Shown: positions 38,743-50,771 of the stretch, one piece after another
How positions within the stretch are numbered: the stretch's first letter is position 1
Layout of the letters: every line of letters begins with the position of its first letter
Assembly (NCBI GenBank): GCA_003439945.1
Contig: QVRM01005377.1
Coordinates: 109,501 to 173,500, forward strand
Direction: 5' to 3'
Origin: Dermanyssus gallinae
Taxonomy: Eukaryota > Arthropoda > Arachnida > Mesostigmata > Dermanyssidae
Length of the DNA stretch: 64,000 nucleotides
The notes under the pieces: model-generated
Databases searched by the model: none
The model's input: only the letters and a program-made list of their open reading frames with translations
What the model was told of the DNA's origin: nothing
Program-made: the position numbers and the translations under genes

Positions 38743-39930
38743 GTATTAGCTGGCGGATCCTGCTGGTTTGATCCTCAAAAGCGCGTTGCGCTTAACTGTA
38801 ATCGTCTCAAGAATTTTTCGAGCTCCAATCGGTGCACCTAGAACTTCCGGGTCCGCCGGATCAACTCTTTTTGATCCGGGCAAGATGTTTTTGATGGTTC
38901 TGAACATTTCGCCCTGCTCGTGAGAATCTCCGCCTACGACGATGATTTCGCATTTAGATGGACTAAGTTCCAGTCCTCCTTCGTCTGCGAACCTTAAAAC
39001 ATTGAGAATGTCACTGACAACTGAGTTTACTGGGCCTCCCAAGGTGGCGTCGTCCAGAAACCAGACGTTCAATGGATCCATACGGGTCACTCACTCAGAG
39101 ATTCCAATGGTGAACAGAGCGGGGCAGAGCAGATCGCCCTGTTGTACACCGTTGGATGAAAGGAGAGGTTCCTTATCGGCCCAAGATGGTAGCGATGGCT
39201 TGTTGTAGCTCTGCAATATAAATGGGAGAAGCTGAGGCACTTTTGATTTCACTTCATTGAGAATTACGTCGCGTCGGATGGTGTTAAAGGCATTTTGAAA
39301 ATCGAGCTTTACCACCACCCGTGGGGGACCGTCCGCCTCTATGAATCCTCGAACCGCGTGTGCTGCAGCCTCGGCCCCGCCTTTTACTGAAACACCAACT
39401 TGCTTTGGCGTAACGGCGCTAATAATCGCTCTTCGATTTATCACGATTGCAACTTTTGCAGCCAGTCTCCGCAAGGTGAGGCCGCATGCTATGGGCCTAA
39501 TGGTGCCGTTTTTATTTTTTAGTGCTGTCAGTTTGGCTTCATAAAAATCGGAAGGCAAAATGATGGTAGTTTACCGTTCAAAGCCAAATTAATTAGAGAA
39601 CACAATTCCGTCAATAGTGTCTTGGAAGAGGGCACCATACAATCTAGCATATCGCGTAGGTGACGGGGCCGGAGTCCGTCAAGTCCAGGGCCGGATGCCA
39701 GCGCAAAAGATCGTACATCGTCGGCTATTAGTTTCTCCTGCGCAACACATCTTTCCTGAAGATTCGGTGCTGGAAGGTTATCAGTACTTGCGCTGGTCGG
39801 CGGGGCGGGGTGCTTCTTTACGAGCTCCTGATAGGTATGGTCATCTGGTGAACGGATATCTCCCTCTGCCAGCTTGCTTTCTGCCATCGTGGCTCTGTGA
39901 CGATCAAGGTGATGCTTTTGGGAGATCCGT
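38743..39930 (-). pseudogene. LINE reverse transcriptase with FLDD motif, broken (RLE-LINE family)
   Basis: Reads from about 39,930 down to 38,743. Recognisable blocks are SKLAEGDIR and TYQELVKKHPAPP near the N-terminus, GPGLDGLRPRHLRDML, motif A RVVVKLDFQNAFNTIRRD, motif B NGVQQGDLLCPALF and motif C VWFLDDATLGG, which has F-L-D-D in place of the usual Y-A-D-D. Two lesions are visible: a frameshift near 39,555 between LPSFCLP and FYEAKLTALKNK, and a single in-frame TGA at 39,091-39,093 between GISE and VTRMDPLNVW. The frame stops after KPAGSAS, just where the neighbouring (TAA)n tract begins, so the downstream thumb and nuclease region is missing. From memory of the family, this RT type is followed by a zinc motif and an R-P-D-G domain. 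Eight such C-terminal pieces are scattered in the window, but none is joined to this RT. Confidence 0.85.
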
Positions 39931-40044
39931 AATTCCGTATTATTATTATTACTATCCGTATTATTATTACACCTTTCGCGTTTAACAGCAAACCCTATCC
40001 CTTGATTTGTTACGTCAATCACTGTTCAACTAGCCCTATTCCTT

Positions 40045-40110
40045 CTTCATTGAATTGTATTGTAATTATGTACTATCTTGAAATGCAATGTTATTGCGAA
40101 ATAAACAAAA
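40045..40110 (+). repeat. 3'-end copy of the 15.75-kb nested insert family
   Basis: Shares the block ATGTACTATCTTGAAATGCA and a following ATTGCGAAATAAACAAAATG with the end of the insert at 15.75-15.89 kb. It contains an AATAAA-like hexamer, consistent with a retroelement 3' UTR. A SINE1 copy starts about 25 bases later. Confidence 0.6.
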
Positions 40111-40133
40111 TGTATTCTTTCTTCATTTTTTTC

Positions 40134-40265
40134 ACCGAGCAGGGTGGCTTAGTGGCGAAGCCATTGCTTTGCATTCAGGAGCTCGTGGGTTCAAGACCTT
40201 ATTGTACCCGACCCTGTTGTCTCTCAAAGTTGATTACCAAAAAATGAACACAGATAAATTATAAA
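40134..40265 (+). mobile_element. SINE1 copy E, diverged
   Basis: The head is GAGCAGGGTGGCTTAGTGGC with a B box GGTTCAAGACC (one base off consensus). The body after the head differs from other copies and ends in an AT-rich stretch. It lies 25 bases after a 3'-end copy of the nested-insert family. Confidence 0.65.
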
Positions 40266-43200
40266 TAAAGAGAGCGCGGGGGCGGGTTGTAAATGTACAA
40301 CCACGAGGAGGAAATGAAGTCTTGAATCCGCTAACTGAGCGTTAAGTAGACGAAGTCTTTACGCAGATGGCTCACCTAGGTTAGTATGCTGAAGTAAGTG
40401 TTTATGCGAGGTTGTGAAGGTGTGCCTGGATTGCGTGATAGGCATATAGACGGACGCCGGGCTACAGGAGAGTGGGGGGGGGGGGGTAGCGGAAGGCTGA
40501 TAGAGGTAGTTCATGCTTCGTTAGCGGTAATAGGAGTGGTGCGAGCCTTTAGCGATGCAGAATCTTCTTCACCTTCCGTCGGCGTTAGCGAGAAGCCTTT
40601 GCCATGGACTTGCTAAGCTCGAGCGCTGCTTATGAAGCAATTTGAATAGGTCTCATCAGACCGCCACCGAGGAGCGGGCTTACTCTGAGTTCACCACCGC
40701 CACCACCGCAGCAGCAGCAGCGGCGGCGTCGACAACAGCCGTCGGAGCGCGTCCGGCCGCGTCTGCATTCATTGGGCTCGCCCTTTTTCTTTATCTCTCT
40801 CATTTCTCTAACTAGATAGGTGATGATTATGACGAGCCTCTATGAAGACTCATCAGTTTCCTCTATGGGGGGGGGGCGGCTCAGTTGCCTCCATAGGGGC
40901 CCAGTTGCCTCCATAGGGGCCCAGTTTCCTCTATGGGGGCTCAGTTTCCTCTATGACCATCCTCCTCTACATGTCTGCCTATCTAACCACGAACGCGCTT
41001 GCGTGTGCTTATTTATTTATCTGGCGGCCTGTAGTGATGTGGGGCGTTCAGCCGTTGGTCGAGTCGTTCTTGTGAGCCAGAGAGAGAGAAAGAAAGGAAG
41101 GAAGAGACGCAACGTGGGAGCTGACAGTGGACAACAGCAATGCTGACGAGCTGAGCGTGCGCAATAACCGACCAAACTGCTACCAGGCCAACGAAACGTT
41201 ATTTTTTTGTTTGTTAATTTTGTTCTATATATCTTTAGTATCATACTTATCGTACGTAGCTGAATAAGATGTAATTGTCTAGTAGCTGAACTCTTCGAGA
41301 CGAGGAGTGTTTTGTCTCCTCATTTTTGCTTTGCCACCCGCCAAAAAGGCTGCGCAAATCGTCAGGAATATTAAACTTGCTTTTATGAATGTTTAGGAGT
41401 GATGAATATAATTGCTCTCACAAGGGACGAGATATAATTGCCCTGACGGCGGCCTTGTATAACGCTAGCACACTTGATGTACTAATGGGTTAATTTACAC
41501 ATCTGTATCTGTAGACGTTTTAACAGCAAAAAACACTTAATACTTGCACTTTCCTCCAAACAAACTTCGTTTCCTCCCTCGAGAATCCTATATTCGATAC
41601 GTATAAGAACTGTTACACGAATTCTGTCGGGTTTGTTTTTAGGCTGGGGTAGCAGGCGTAGACTGAATCGTGTTTGACCCTGCCTTTAGGCTCAAATTAT
41701 CCCTCTAGCTGATGCCTGTGATTTACGTGATCAGGCCATGCTCCGCTTTCATAATCAAAAATGATTTTTCTATCCCGCGCGCGGTATGAAACTCATGTAC
41801 ACGGTTGAAAAATGTGCTCCTTTAACTTGAAAAGTATACTATATGCGTTTTGAGAGAACATGATACGCTGAGTTTGTGGATTAAACCTTCGAAGAATCGT
41901 GTTGTTGCCCAGCATTCCGCGCGCGGCTTCCAGGGTATATCTGGAATCGGTGAGTCAGTATTAGCTAGAAAAACTTATATATTTACCTTTTTGCCAATGT
42001 CGCAGCACGACGATTGTGCCATGGGTGCAACTCTTCTGTTCAGCGAGGATGCTGAGAGAGGTGTTCTTCACTTTGACGACAGCAAGTAGAAGAGCCTTCA
42101 ACGCCGTGTTCAAAAGTGAAACAAGGTAAAATACCAGGAGGGCTACTTGCCTTTGCCAAGCTTTTAGAATGGTTGTTCAAATCTCAGATCTCGTGGAGGG
42201 CCAGGTTAGATTTTGCCAAGTCTCAGTAACTCTCTGGCCCCATACGGACACCGCAGGAGGGGCGGGGCTTAAAATCAAGTCAAACTGCTAGTTTGTGTGT
42301 ACTGAATGTATTCTGCCATTAGCTTCAGTGCAATGAAGTGCGCCGTGGACGGCTTGTCCGTTACCAATGGAACACTGTTTGTTGTCTAAATAAAACGAGA
42401 GCCCAAGGTAGGTTTATAGTGTAGTGGTTCGCGGATTACAATAATAGAAGGTACAGATTTCACAAACACTTAAATAAAGATGCCGAACATTTATAATTAG
42501 TCAACAGTAAGACATCCGAAAGCAAGTAGACATAACCGGATAGTCTGGTATCGTGCATGCTTGTAAAGACGTTACCGCCCATCCTAGTAGTTCGACGCGT
42601 GCTTATATTCGTTCGCGGAGGTACAGTTAAGATTAGGGCTGGTTAGGATCAAACTAAGGCTAAAGCACCTCTCTTTAATTTTAGGCTCAATCTGAATCCA
42701 AGCGAACAGGAAAGAGCCTTACAAGGCTAAACTATAGGAAGCTGAAAAATTGTCACGTATGTCTTTAGCAGCGCTTATCGTATGTGCCTTATCCTGCAAA
42801 TTGACAACGTTCCTGTTGAAGTTAGAAACGCAACATGAGCAATACAAATGTAATTAAACTCCTGTGCGTGGAAATAAGCATTCGAAACACAAGGAAAACG
42901 CGAGAAGGGGGCTGCCTAAGGGCGAGGAAGACAATGCGAATTAAATGGAAGGTAAATATCAAGAGAAGTGCAAGCGGTAGATCGCAATGGCATGCAATGA
43001 AACCAACCCTTCTGGATGTTAGCCAAACCTGTCCCTTAGGCTTAACGCAAAAATTCTGTAACGAGTTCTAAACAAACTCTAACCTAGAAAAACATATTCT
43101 CGGCAGCAAAACGCTTTCCGTTTCAGCTACAATGGAGTTAACGATTAGGGGCAATACGCCTACTGTAAAATGTAGAGCGTGCATCCACAGAAATCTGGCA

Positions 43201-44299
43201 AAAGTAAGAGTCAGGTGCTAACGCAGTACAACCATATTGTTATATGTATATATATATATAGTTTTGCTTTTAGCAGTCGGCTGTATTTCGCGTAGATTTG
43301 AACATATTCTCGCTAACGCGCGATGTCATAATAATGCCGCAGGTAATTTCATTACGCGTGTAGTCATTCTAGCAGCTGCACTTCTGTGCGCATTACACAA
43401 AACATTTTTTAGTAATTTTTGGCAATTATTTGTCTTCTCAAATACTCCCTTTACTTAAAGCAAATTCCCTGTCACTATCTCTAGACGTTGTGCGACTATT
43501 GTTGAGGGATCCTGAGTCAAAGTTCTCTGTTTCTTGCCGCTTTTTTATTGCTAGCCATCTAAAATTGGTGTAAAAACGTAGAAACGAAGAACAATGAAAC
43601 ATAATACTCTGGCGCATTGAGTCCTTGACTGTTCTAGCCCGAGGCATCGGTCATATGAGCATGACGTATACAAGTTTTTCCCCGCCTCAGGGTGTTCCAC
43701 CTGTTCAGGATCGGGAAGTCTGCCGTTAACCACGTTTTCAACAGGACCGAATACGCTGGGCCGGTCCAGCATCTGCAAACTATTTGCCTCAGTGGTTAGG
43801 CCTGACGAAACTTTTTAGGAATATACTCATGGCGAAATCTATAGCAAATAACCGCCGCATGACACACACCCCTCAGGCCTTCGGGGAAGAAGCTAGCCAC
43901 GAGCAGACTTACACCTCTCCCGATTGTTTAAAGTACTTGCACATGCAATTCCCGGTCGGTTGGGGAGATGGCTGAGTGATGAAAAAAGGGTGTTTCCTCA
44001 TCCGGTTAAGGTTGCCTGAGCTGTGATGAAGCATGAGAACCTTGCTGTGCATGAAACTCTTACATGGCCTTTTGCGAATACAAATATAGCCTAAAACTTT
44101 ACGTTTTAAGATTAATACAATACAACCCTGCGACAGGTATTCCATTAATTATGGTTTATTAATACCTAGGTTAGGTAAATTATAAGCACGTATATCAGAC
44201 ACAACTAATGATTTTTTCACATCACTGGATCTTCCCTCATCTGGCTAGTTTAGCTATTGATTGAACTGCTAGACATTTTGCGGCGTGGTATCTGTCGCA
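40266..44299. other. Unannotated stretch
   Basis: About 4 kb. It holds the 21-bp minisatellite at 40.86 kb, a G-run near 40,475, CAG/CGG triplets near 40,705 and a short (TA)n near 43,250. No gene, RNA or transposon protein was recognised. Confidence 0.5.
40860..40958 (+). repeat. ~21-bp tandem minisatellite
   Basis: About four to five units of the type CAGTTGCCTCCATAGGGGCC, the later ones CAGTTTCCTCTATGGGGGC, preceded by a G-run of about nine. Unit boundaries drift by one or two bases. Confidence 0.85.
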
Positions 44300-45870
44300 C
44301 TAGCTTAAGCATCTTGCACTGCTACAATACTCCTGAGGATCGCGAAATTCTTGCATGCTGCATAACACGTAATGAATATTGACAACATTTACGGATTACG
44401 ACTGTTGCTCGAACGGCTTTTTTACTCTTCTTTGGATATACTTTCAAAAATTGCTACCACTCGACGTTATAGTCACCCCTAGATAGGTAAATTTATTTAC
44501 AACATTTACTGCATTACTCCTGGCTCGAAGAATTTTGCTAATGGAAATTTAACTGCTACTGTATTTTGCGAGTTATTACTATGTCCCATCTCGTCGCTAT
44601 AATCAATTAGCCTTCCCAGTCCCCATTTAACCCTAAATAGACTTTTGGCATAGATCGCAATGTTATCTGCGTACATTAAAGTACTTACCACCAAAGTAGT
44701 TAGCCACCCCTGCCTCACCCGGTTAGGTAGGCCTCCCAGTAATATAAAAAAATGCAACGAGCTGAGTCCGCCCCATGGGCCACCTCTGTCGTCTGCGTTA
44801 CTCTTTTCCTATGCCGTTGTCGATGTATATTGTACTCTTCCTAAGAATGGTCCCAAAAGTTTTAACAACTGGTGCGGAACTCCTTTCTAGGCTAACTTCT
44901 CTATAATTCGCTAACTGCTTTTCGGCGCTAGGTCGAGGGCGGTCTTAAGACATATAAATGCCGTGTAGTAGGGTCTTATTCCTCACATCTCTGCTAGAAA
45001 TTGGCGCAGGGCCAACTCAAGTGTTATCTCTTTCTAAGCTTCCGAGTCTCTCTCTGTTTCTATGCCTTTCCCTTTAGGTATGGCAACCAAGGTATCCTCC
45101 CTCGACGATCTTCAAATAGAGCTTGTTAGCATGGTTTCCGTGTCAACGATTGTTTTAATCGTTCGTTTCTTATAATATCGTTTCCGGCCGCTTTGCCTCT
45201 AGGCGCCCTTTTAATTGCCCTGACTTCGTCTTCGAGTGTGACTGAACGAACTACCTATTCCCGTGCGAATTCTGTGTCTTTGTCGCAAGACCCATTGTAT
45301 AATATTATTTCTTTAGGGGTGGTGTCTGCTTCCTGCAGCACATTAGCAAAGTGCTTAATCAGTCTCCAGTTTCTAATAAGCACTGCCGCTTGTTTTCTGT
45401 TTAAGTCACTTGTGCAGTTTTTTCTCTGCTTCTTGCAACAACTCCTACTCCCAGCTTTCCCAGTATTTTTGTTTTTCTTTATTGTATGCCATTGGCGTCA
45501 TTTTCTTTGCTTTTATAGCAAACAGCTTTAATACCGGAAAAATATTTACGTATTCTCTAGTTAGTCTGTTGGCATTTTTTGCCATTCTACACCAGTCGTT
45601 GAACCAGGGCCTTCTTGATCGTTCTTGATACGGAATATTTGCACTTTTTATTAGATTTGCCAGTTTACGCTCATATGACTCTTTTTGAATCTACCTTGGT
45701 GAACACACTTGCTTACCTTGCCCTAAGAAGATCCAACTGCCCAGTTTTATTTCAGAAGCCGTAATTGCTTTGGCCGTATACAATAACGCATCGATTTTTG
45801 CCGTTATCTCACACTTTGGAGTAAAGATAATTTTATTCAACAAAAAGACGTGTATTTGAAAATAGGCGTG
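44300..45870 (-). pseudogene. Degenerate LINE reverse transcriptase
   Basis: Minus strand. Upstream linker region: QKESYERKLANLIKSANI, SRRPWFNDWCRMAKNANRLT and KKMTPMAYNKEKQKYWESWE (45,470-45,690). RT region: VRAIKRAPRGKAAGND, VAIPKGKGIE, FICLKTALDLAPKSS (motif A with Asp replaced by Cys), FILLGGLPNRVRQG, motif C STLMYADNIAIYAKS (Y-A-D-N in place of Y-A-D-D), LIDYSDEMGHSNNSQNTVAV, then KFTYLGVTITSSG and YIQRRVKKAVRAT. Frames change repeatedly and stops are numerous. Two of the catalytic aspartates are substituted. The linker before RT and the KAAGND/YLGVT pattern place it apart from the FLDD, R1-like and 46.6-kb elements. Confidence 0.75.
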
Positions 45871-46623
45871 AGATCTCAAGTACGTCTACAACAGATGAAG
45901 AAAGCCACGAGTGCCGGTTGCTGCCTCGTTCGTGGTAAAATCTCCAAGAAGAGCTTATACAGTATCTAAAATATCTAGAAATAAATAAAGCTAAAATAGC
46001 ATTCCTAAATATGAACTATGCAGTGCTCATTCAGAGAGATTTGCATCATGTGACGGCTTGCTAAATTCTGATTTGCCTTGCAGTTGAGGACCGTTCAGGT
46101 TGTAATATCAGCGAAATTACGGACAAAAGCTACTTCATGTTTTAATTCTCGGCTAAAGCCGCTGCTTACGTGCCAGTACATGTTGGTGCATGCTCGCCCA
46201 TCACACAACAGTAACCCGGGTTGCACGAGTTGTGTCATTCAATGGAGATGCAGTACCAGTTAGAAATAAGATGCAGTACCAGTTAGAAAGAACGCAAGAA
46301 GATGCGTTGCCAGTGTAGCTTGCCACGTTGATTTACAGTGGATTTACATGTGTCGTTCACAATTTCTATCTGCTTACCTTACAGGTATGGCAGCGACAGT
46401 CAGCCCGGTACTACCCAGACCTAGGTAGATACAGAAAATTTTTAGTAGGTAGATCTGTAAGGGTATATCAGATTAGCTGTGTAGTGCACTGTGAACGGAC
46501 GTCTTCATTGCTGGATCCGCTTTCTGTTTTTCTGGTTGTATGCATGTGCAAACAACGGTTTATCTATGATTAAAATGTGGGGACAAAAAGTGATGACATA
46601 ACGACGTATGCGTACCACTTTCT

Positions 46624-47925
46624 ATGATTTTCCGCCGATCCCTGGAGGAAGAAACTGTACCTAGTCTCTTTCGGTGTGCTATTGTATGTCCGGTACACAA
46701 ACGAGGACAAAAAAGTGATCCGAATAATAAAAGGCCAGTTTCACTCACCTCCGTCCCATGCAAACTATTTGAGAAGGCCATCGCCGAAGAGATCTATCGA
46801 AACGCAAATGCACAAGGCCTTATTTCGAGGGAACAATTTGCGTATCGTCCCGCTCACTCGACTCTCTTGCAACTGCTCGAGACCCAAAATGACTGGTGTC
46901 TGCTTTTAAATGATGGAAGAGCATTTGACTGTGTGTACTTCGATTTTAAATCTGCCTTCGAAAGCACCACGCACTCAAAGCTGCTTAAACTTCTGCCGCA
47001 ATACGGAGTTGGTAGTTGTATAGTTAACTGGATTAGGGCTTTTCTGTCGGATAGACTTTTTAGAGTTAGGGTTAATAATTGCCTATCATCAACGGCAGAA
47101 GTCACATCTGGCTGTCCGCAGGGTACCATACTTGGGCCATTAATGTACATATTGTATACTGACTCTATGAAACACATAATACCTCAACATGTGCAGGTAA
47201 AGATATATGCTGACGATGTAAAAATGTATACACCTGTAGATAATGCAAATCATATTGTTTCCTTCCAAGGAACACTAAACAAATTTACAGAATGGTGCAA
47301 AGGACTTGATCTTAAACTGTCGGTGGATAAGTGTGCTGTCCTTCACTTTGGCCACAACAATCCTGCTCATATATATACATTGGGCACTAAGGAGTTAACT
47401 GCAAAAAGATCTATAAAAGACCTAGGTGTGTTAACGGCATCCCATTTAAACTATGCTCCTCACATTCTAGAAATAGCAACGTCGGCTACGAGGAGAATGA
47501 ACTGGATTCTGCGTTCTTTTGTGATCAAACAACCCTCTCTGTATGTAAGACTATATAAACAATATGTTCTCCCGATTTTGGTATATGCCTCACCTGTGTG
47601 GAATCTAGGTTATTCTCGTGATGAAAAGATACTGGCCGGTATTCATAAGAAGTTTGTTAAACGTGTTGCATATCGTTGTAACATTAGCGAAGACGATGTT
47701 AAATGCGACAATATTGTTGAAATGTTAGATCGAATTGACATACGCACGTTTACTCGCATATGTAAACGGCCCGAGCAAGCAGGGAGATTTTTTAACATGA
47801 ATACTACAAACACTCGCTCGAGAATCAATCTCCAGGCTAAAATGATTGCCAGGAAAGCGACTGTTAACAAAATGTTTGCATGGCGCTTAGTCCGTAAGCT
47901 TAACCATGTACAACCCGCCGCCTGA
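46624..47925 (+). CDS. Non-LTR retrotransposon reverse transcriptase, 433-codon open frame
   Basis: A LINE reverse transcriptase that copies element RNA into genomic DNA by target-primed reverse transcription. The usual landmarks appear in order: KRPVSLTSVPCKLFEKAI (residues 36-53), QFAYRPAHSTLLQLLE (71-86), motif A YFDFKSAF with Asp107, motif B SGCPQGTILGPLMYILY (162-178), motif C IYADDVKMY with Asp197 and Asp198, VDKCAVLHFG (234-243) and the C-terminal block LYKQYVLPILVYASPVW (310-326). All three catalytic aspartates are present and there are no internal stops, unlike every other LINE in the window. Met1 is only the first in-frame ATG. Homology-like residues (VPLS) lie just before it and a TGA sits about 30 bases upstream, so the copy is probably 5' truncated and lacks endonuclease and ORF1. 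The clade is CR1/Jockey group (CR1, L2 or Rex1-like), unresolved. It is likely a recent but dead-on-arrival copy. Confidence 0.9.
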   Translation: MIFRRSLEEETVPSLFRCAIVCPVHKRGQKSDPNNKRPVSLTSVPCKLFEKAIAEEIYRNANAQGLISREQFAYRPAHSTLLQLLETQNDWCLLLNDGRAFDCVYFDFKSAFESTTHSKLLKLLPQYGVGSCIVNWIRAFLSDRLFRVRVNNCLSSTAEVTSGCPQGTILGPLMYILYTDSMKHIIPQHVQVKIYADDVKMYTPVDNANHIVSFQGTLNKFTEWCKGLDLKLSVDKCAVLHFGHNNPAHIYTLGTKELTAKRSIKDLGVLTASHLNYAPHILEIATSATRRMNWILRSFVIKQPSLYVRLYKQYVLPILVYASPVWNLGYSRDEKILAGIHKKFVKRVAYRCNISEDDVKCDNIVEMLDRIDIRTFTRICKRPEQAGRFFNMNTTNTRSRINLQAKMIARKATVNKMFAWRLVRKLNHVQPAA

Positions 47926-47959
47926 AGGCCGACTTGCGATAACCTTCATCTGTGATCTC

Positions 47960-47965
47960 AATAAA
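47960..47965 (+). promoter_or_regulatory. Polyadenylation signal-like AATAAA after the LINE ORF
   Basis: An AATAAA hexamer lies about 35 bases after the stop codon of the intact reverse transcriptase. It fits the short 3' UTR of a LINE. The element probably ends within the next few tens of bases, but no clear tail or target-site duplication was found. Confidence 0.4.
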
Positions 47966-47989
47966 GCCCCCCTGCTAAAGGGTGTGTGA

Positions 47990-50758
47990 ATATATCTCTG
48001 TGCTACTATTGCGCGTTTGCGTTTTACTTCGCAATTGCTTTTCGCGTCTCTCAGGTCGCTCTAAACGACGCATCACCACATGGTTTGTGAAACCACTGGT
48101 TGTTAACGAAACTAACGAATAGACGGTTTCTCGTCTACCGCATGCCGTCAATTGTTGGGGCTCCGTTTCTCGAGAAATTTGATCAGTCTCGTCTTTTTTT
48201 TCTTTTTTTTTTGTTCTGGGAGGTTTCGAGAATGCATGATGCACATGCGCCACTAGCAGCCTGCGTGACTAGTGTGAGACTCGCAAACCCACTAAACCCG
48301 GATTCCTCCCCACCCCCTTAGGCTCGGTATTACTTTGGCATTATATCGAAGCCGTGGGAGAGGCGTCTCTGCCGTTCTCCTTCAATCAGCTCTATCCCTG
48401 ACTATCATCCCGCATGTCTACCTGCGGTTGGATAGGGGGATGCCATTTTGTTATCCGTCCTGTGAGGGTGCGTCGAGACCATGAGGGCCTGGCTGCTCCC
48501 CACCCCCTCCCTCGGCTCCTCGTCTCGACCACTCTCCCGAGAGACCCGCTCAAACCTCTCCCGCCTGGCCGTCTGTGTGGGAATTAGCGAGGGTAGTTAG
48601 GCAAAATGCGACCAAGATGCATTAAGGCAAATATGTAAATGTGTAGAACATATAGAAATATATGAATAAATTGCAATTGTGTAAACGTGTGATTACTGCA
48701 TGTGCAAATTGGTGTAAATGTGCGAACTATGTGTGTACTGTGTAAAGATGAGAAACTCCTTTAATTGTTCTAGGATTTTTCTTTTTTTTTTGTTCTAGGA
48801 CGTAATCATTGTAAATACATAATTCCGTAAATAAACGACGTATCGTATTATTATATTATATTGTTTTGCTAGGCAATTCGTACTAAACCCTAATCTGTGA
48901 CTGCCATTTTTCTCGTACCGTCCTTACCCGCCACTGCTCCGTCCCGACTACCACTCAAAGCACTAGGCATTCTGTAGGATGTGTTTTGCAATGAAACGAC
49001 CTGAATTGGAATTTGATTCTGCGCGCACGGCTGTGGTGAGGCGGGACATGTAAAATAACTTTCACAGTCTACTGGAATGCTGCAATCGCTCGTGTGTCCG
49101 AGTTGCAAGCCAAGCGTCAAAACATCCAGCCCTGGGTCGCAGGCCAGCATACTTCACCGCATTGCTGATTTGACAAACATAGCTATTTCCCAACAACAAC
49201 AACAACATCAACAACACAAAAACTACCGTCTGCTGTTCGTGAGAAGGGAATTTCACCTCACTGTCGACTCGATCTGCGGTCGGCTCGTGATGAGATTAAA
49301 CAATTGAAATCCAATACCAATGTCAAGGTTTCGAATTTGGTGCCTGCTTGGGCATGACGCAGCATAGCTCCCCCGATCGGGACCAGCTGTGCTGCCGTTT
49401 GCCTCCACCGTCTCTGCAACTTTGCCCCACCGCAACCTGTCTCCAGCAAAGGGACGTCCACCAAGGTGCACGGTAGAGAGAGAGATAGAGATATCTTGCT
49501 TGGCCTCAAGCGCCAGCAGACGACGAGAAGCCATCATTGACACAGCTGATTCTCGAGGACGTGTTCCGGCAGTTCCGACAAGAACAACAAAGAGACGACA
49601 ATGTTATTGTGTCTTGTAGCACGCCTAGCATTACCGACCGTGAGGTATTAAATATACTTAAACATTCGTTTAAACTATCCACTGCAGTGTGGCAACTCAA
49701 CTCAATGTATATTGCTCTTTTTGTCTGTTCGTCACTGAGCACACTAGATAGACACACTGTACTCGACCATACATTTTAGTCACACGGCACGATGAAAAAG
49801 CCGTACTTTGGCCGGGTCGTCGCATTTAGTTTTCTAAGTGCGTTTCAGTCATAATTTTTGTTGTGTATTAGAACATTATGACCGCATTGTTTATAACGCT
49901 GAAAGTCTGTGTACGGAGGTCTGGCAAAGCTCGGCTGACTCCCACGTCGGCCGGCTGATTTGGAGTCCACGGAGGAAGATATCGGCCGGGGTCCAGGTAA
50001 GTGTCTCTGCATGCATTCTAGATCAGCAGCCAGGTGCTTTATGCATTAGGAAGTTATTGTTTGCTATATGACATTGACGTTGCTTTAGTATGTGAGATAT
50101 TATGCATACTTTGAATAAATGATATACTACCTTTGCTCTCCAACTGGCGCATTTCAATCAATGAATGAATGATTTGTTCAGGCTGAAAGTTTTCGTAATG
50201 TGGAATTGTTTTATGAATACCTACAGAGTCCTTCGAAAAGACACAAATTCGCATGGCGGGAGCGTCTGTGGACTCAGGAGTTACAAACTCGCTAGATGTC
50301 GTAAATGCGGACGTTAGATAACCGGATTGCCTTTCCTCGCATAAAATCGTCGTTGTCTCCACACCTACAAAATCTGATCATAATGCCAAATGATTCGTAT
50401 TGTTATTGTCTCCCGTCCTATACAATCTGATCATAAAGCCAAACGATTTGATATTGTGGTTACTTTTAGTGACATAATGTCCTCGAACGTTTGACTCGGT
50501 TATAAAATAATGGAGCTGCTCTTATTGCGAGTCATCTAGATGGTGTTTACTGGGCTAGTTTTTTGTGGACTGTTCGAGCGTCGATGGCATATACATACAC
50601 CAAATTTGCTTGTCCTTTTTAAAAACGTTTACTCCGCGTGCGGTGAAACGTCGCGTAAAAACGTGTGGTCTCATAGAGAACATATGGTTTCTCACTTGCT
50701 TTTTCGCTAAACCAATAGCTGACTGAAAGGTATTGAATCCCTTCCCTTCGATCACACT
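47990..50758. other. Unannotated stretch
   Basis: No recognised protein. Poly-T runs lie at about 48,197-48,212 and 48,783-48,792, and an AATAAA at about 48,831. The candidate splice donor at 49,995 is listed separately. Confidence 0.5.
49836..50002 (+). other. Possible exon end with strong splice donor
   Basis: The sequence CAGGTAAGTG at about 49,995 is a consensus 5' splice donor. The preceding 150 bases are more GC-balanced than the surroundings and open in one frame (WSPRRKISAGVQ), but no protein family or acceptor site was recognised. Isolated donor matches occur by chance. Confidence 0.2.
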
Positions 50759-50771
50759 AGATCCTAGGTAG

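Noticed and set aside
46579..46722. GGACAAAAAGTGAT near 46,581 and GGACAAAAAAGTGAT near 46,705 as a target-site duplication
   Set aside because: The second copy lies inside conserved reverse transcriptase coding sequence, so it cannot be a flank.
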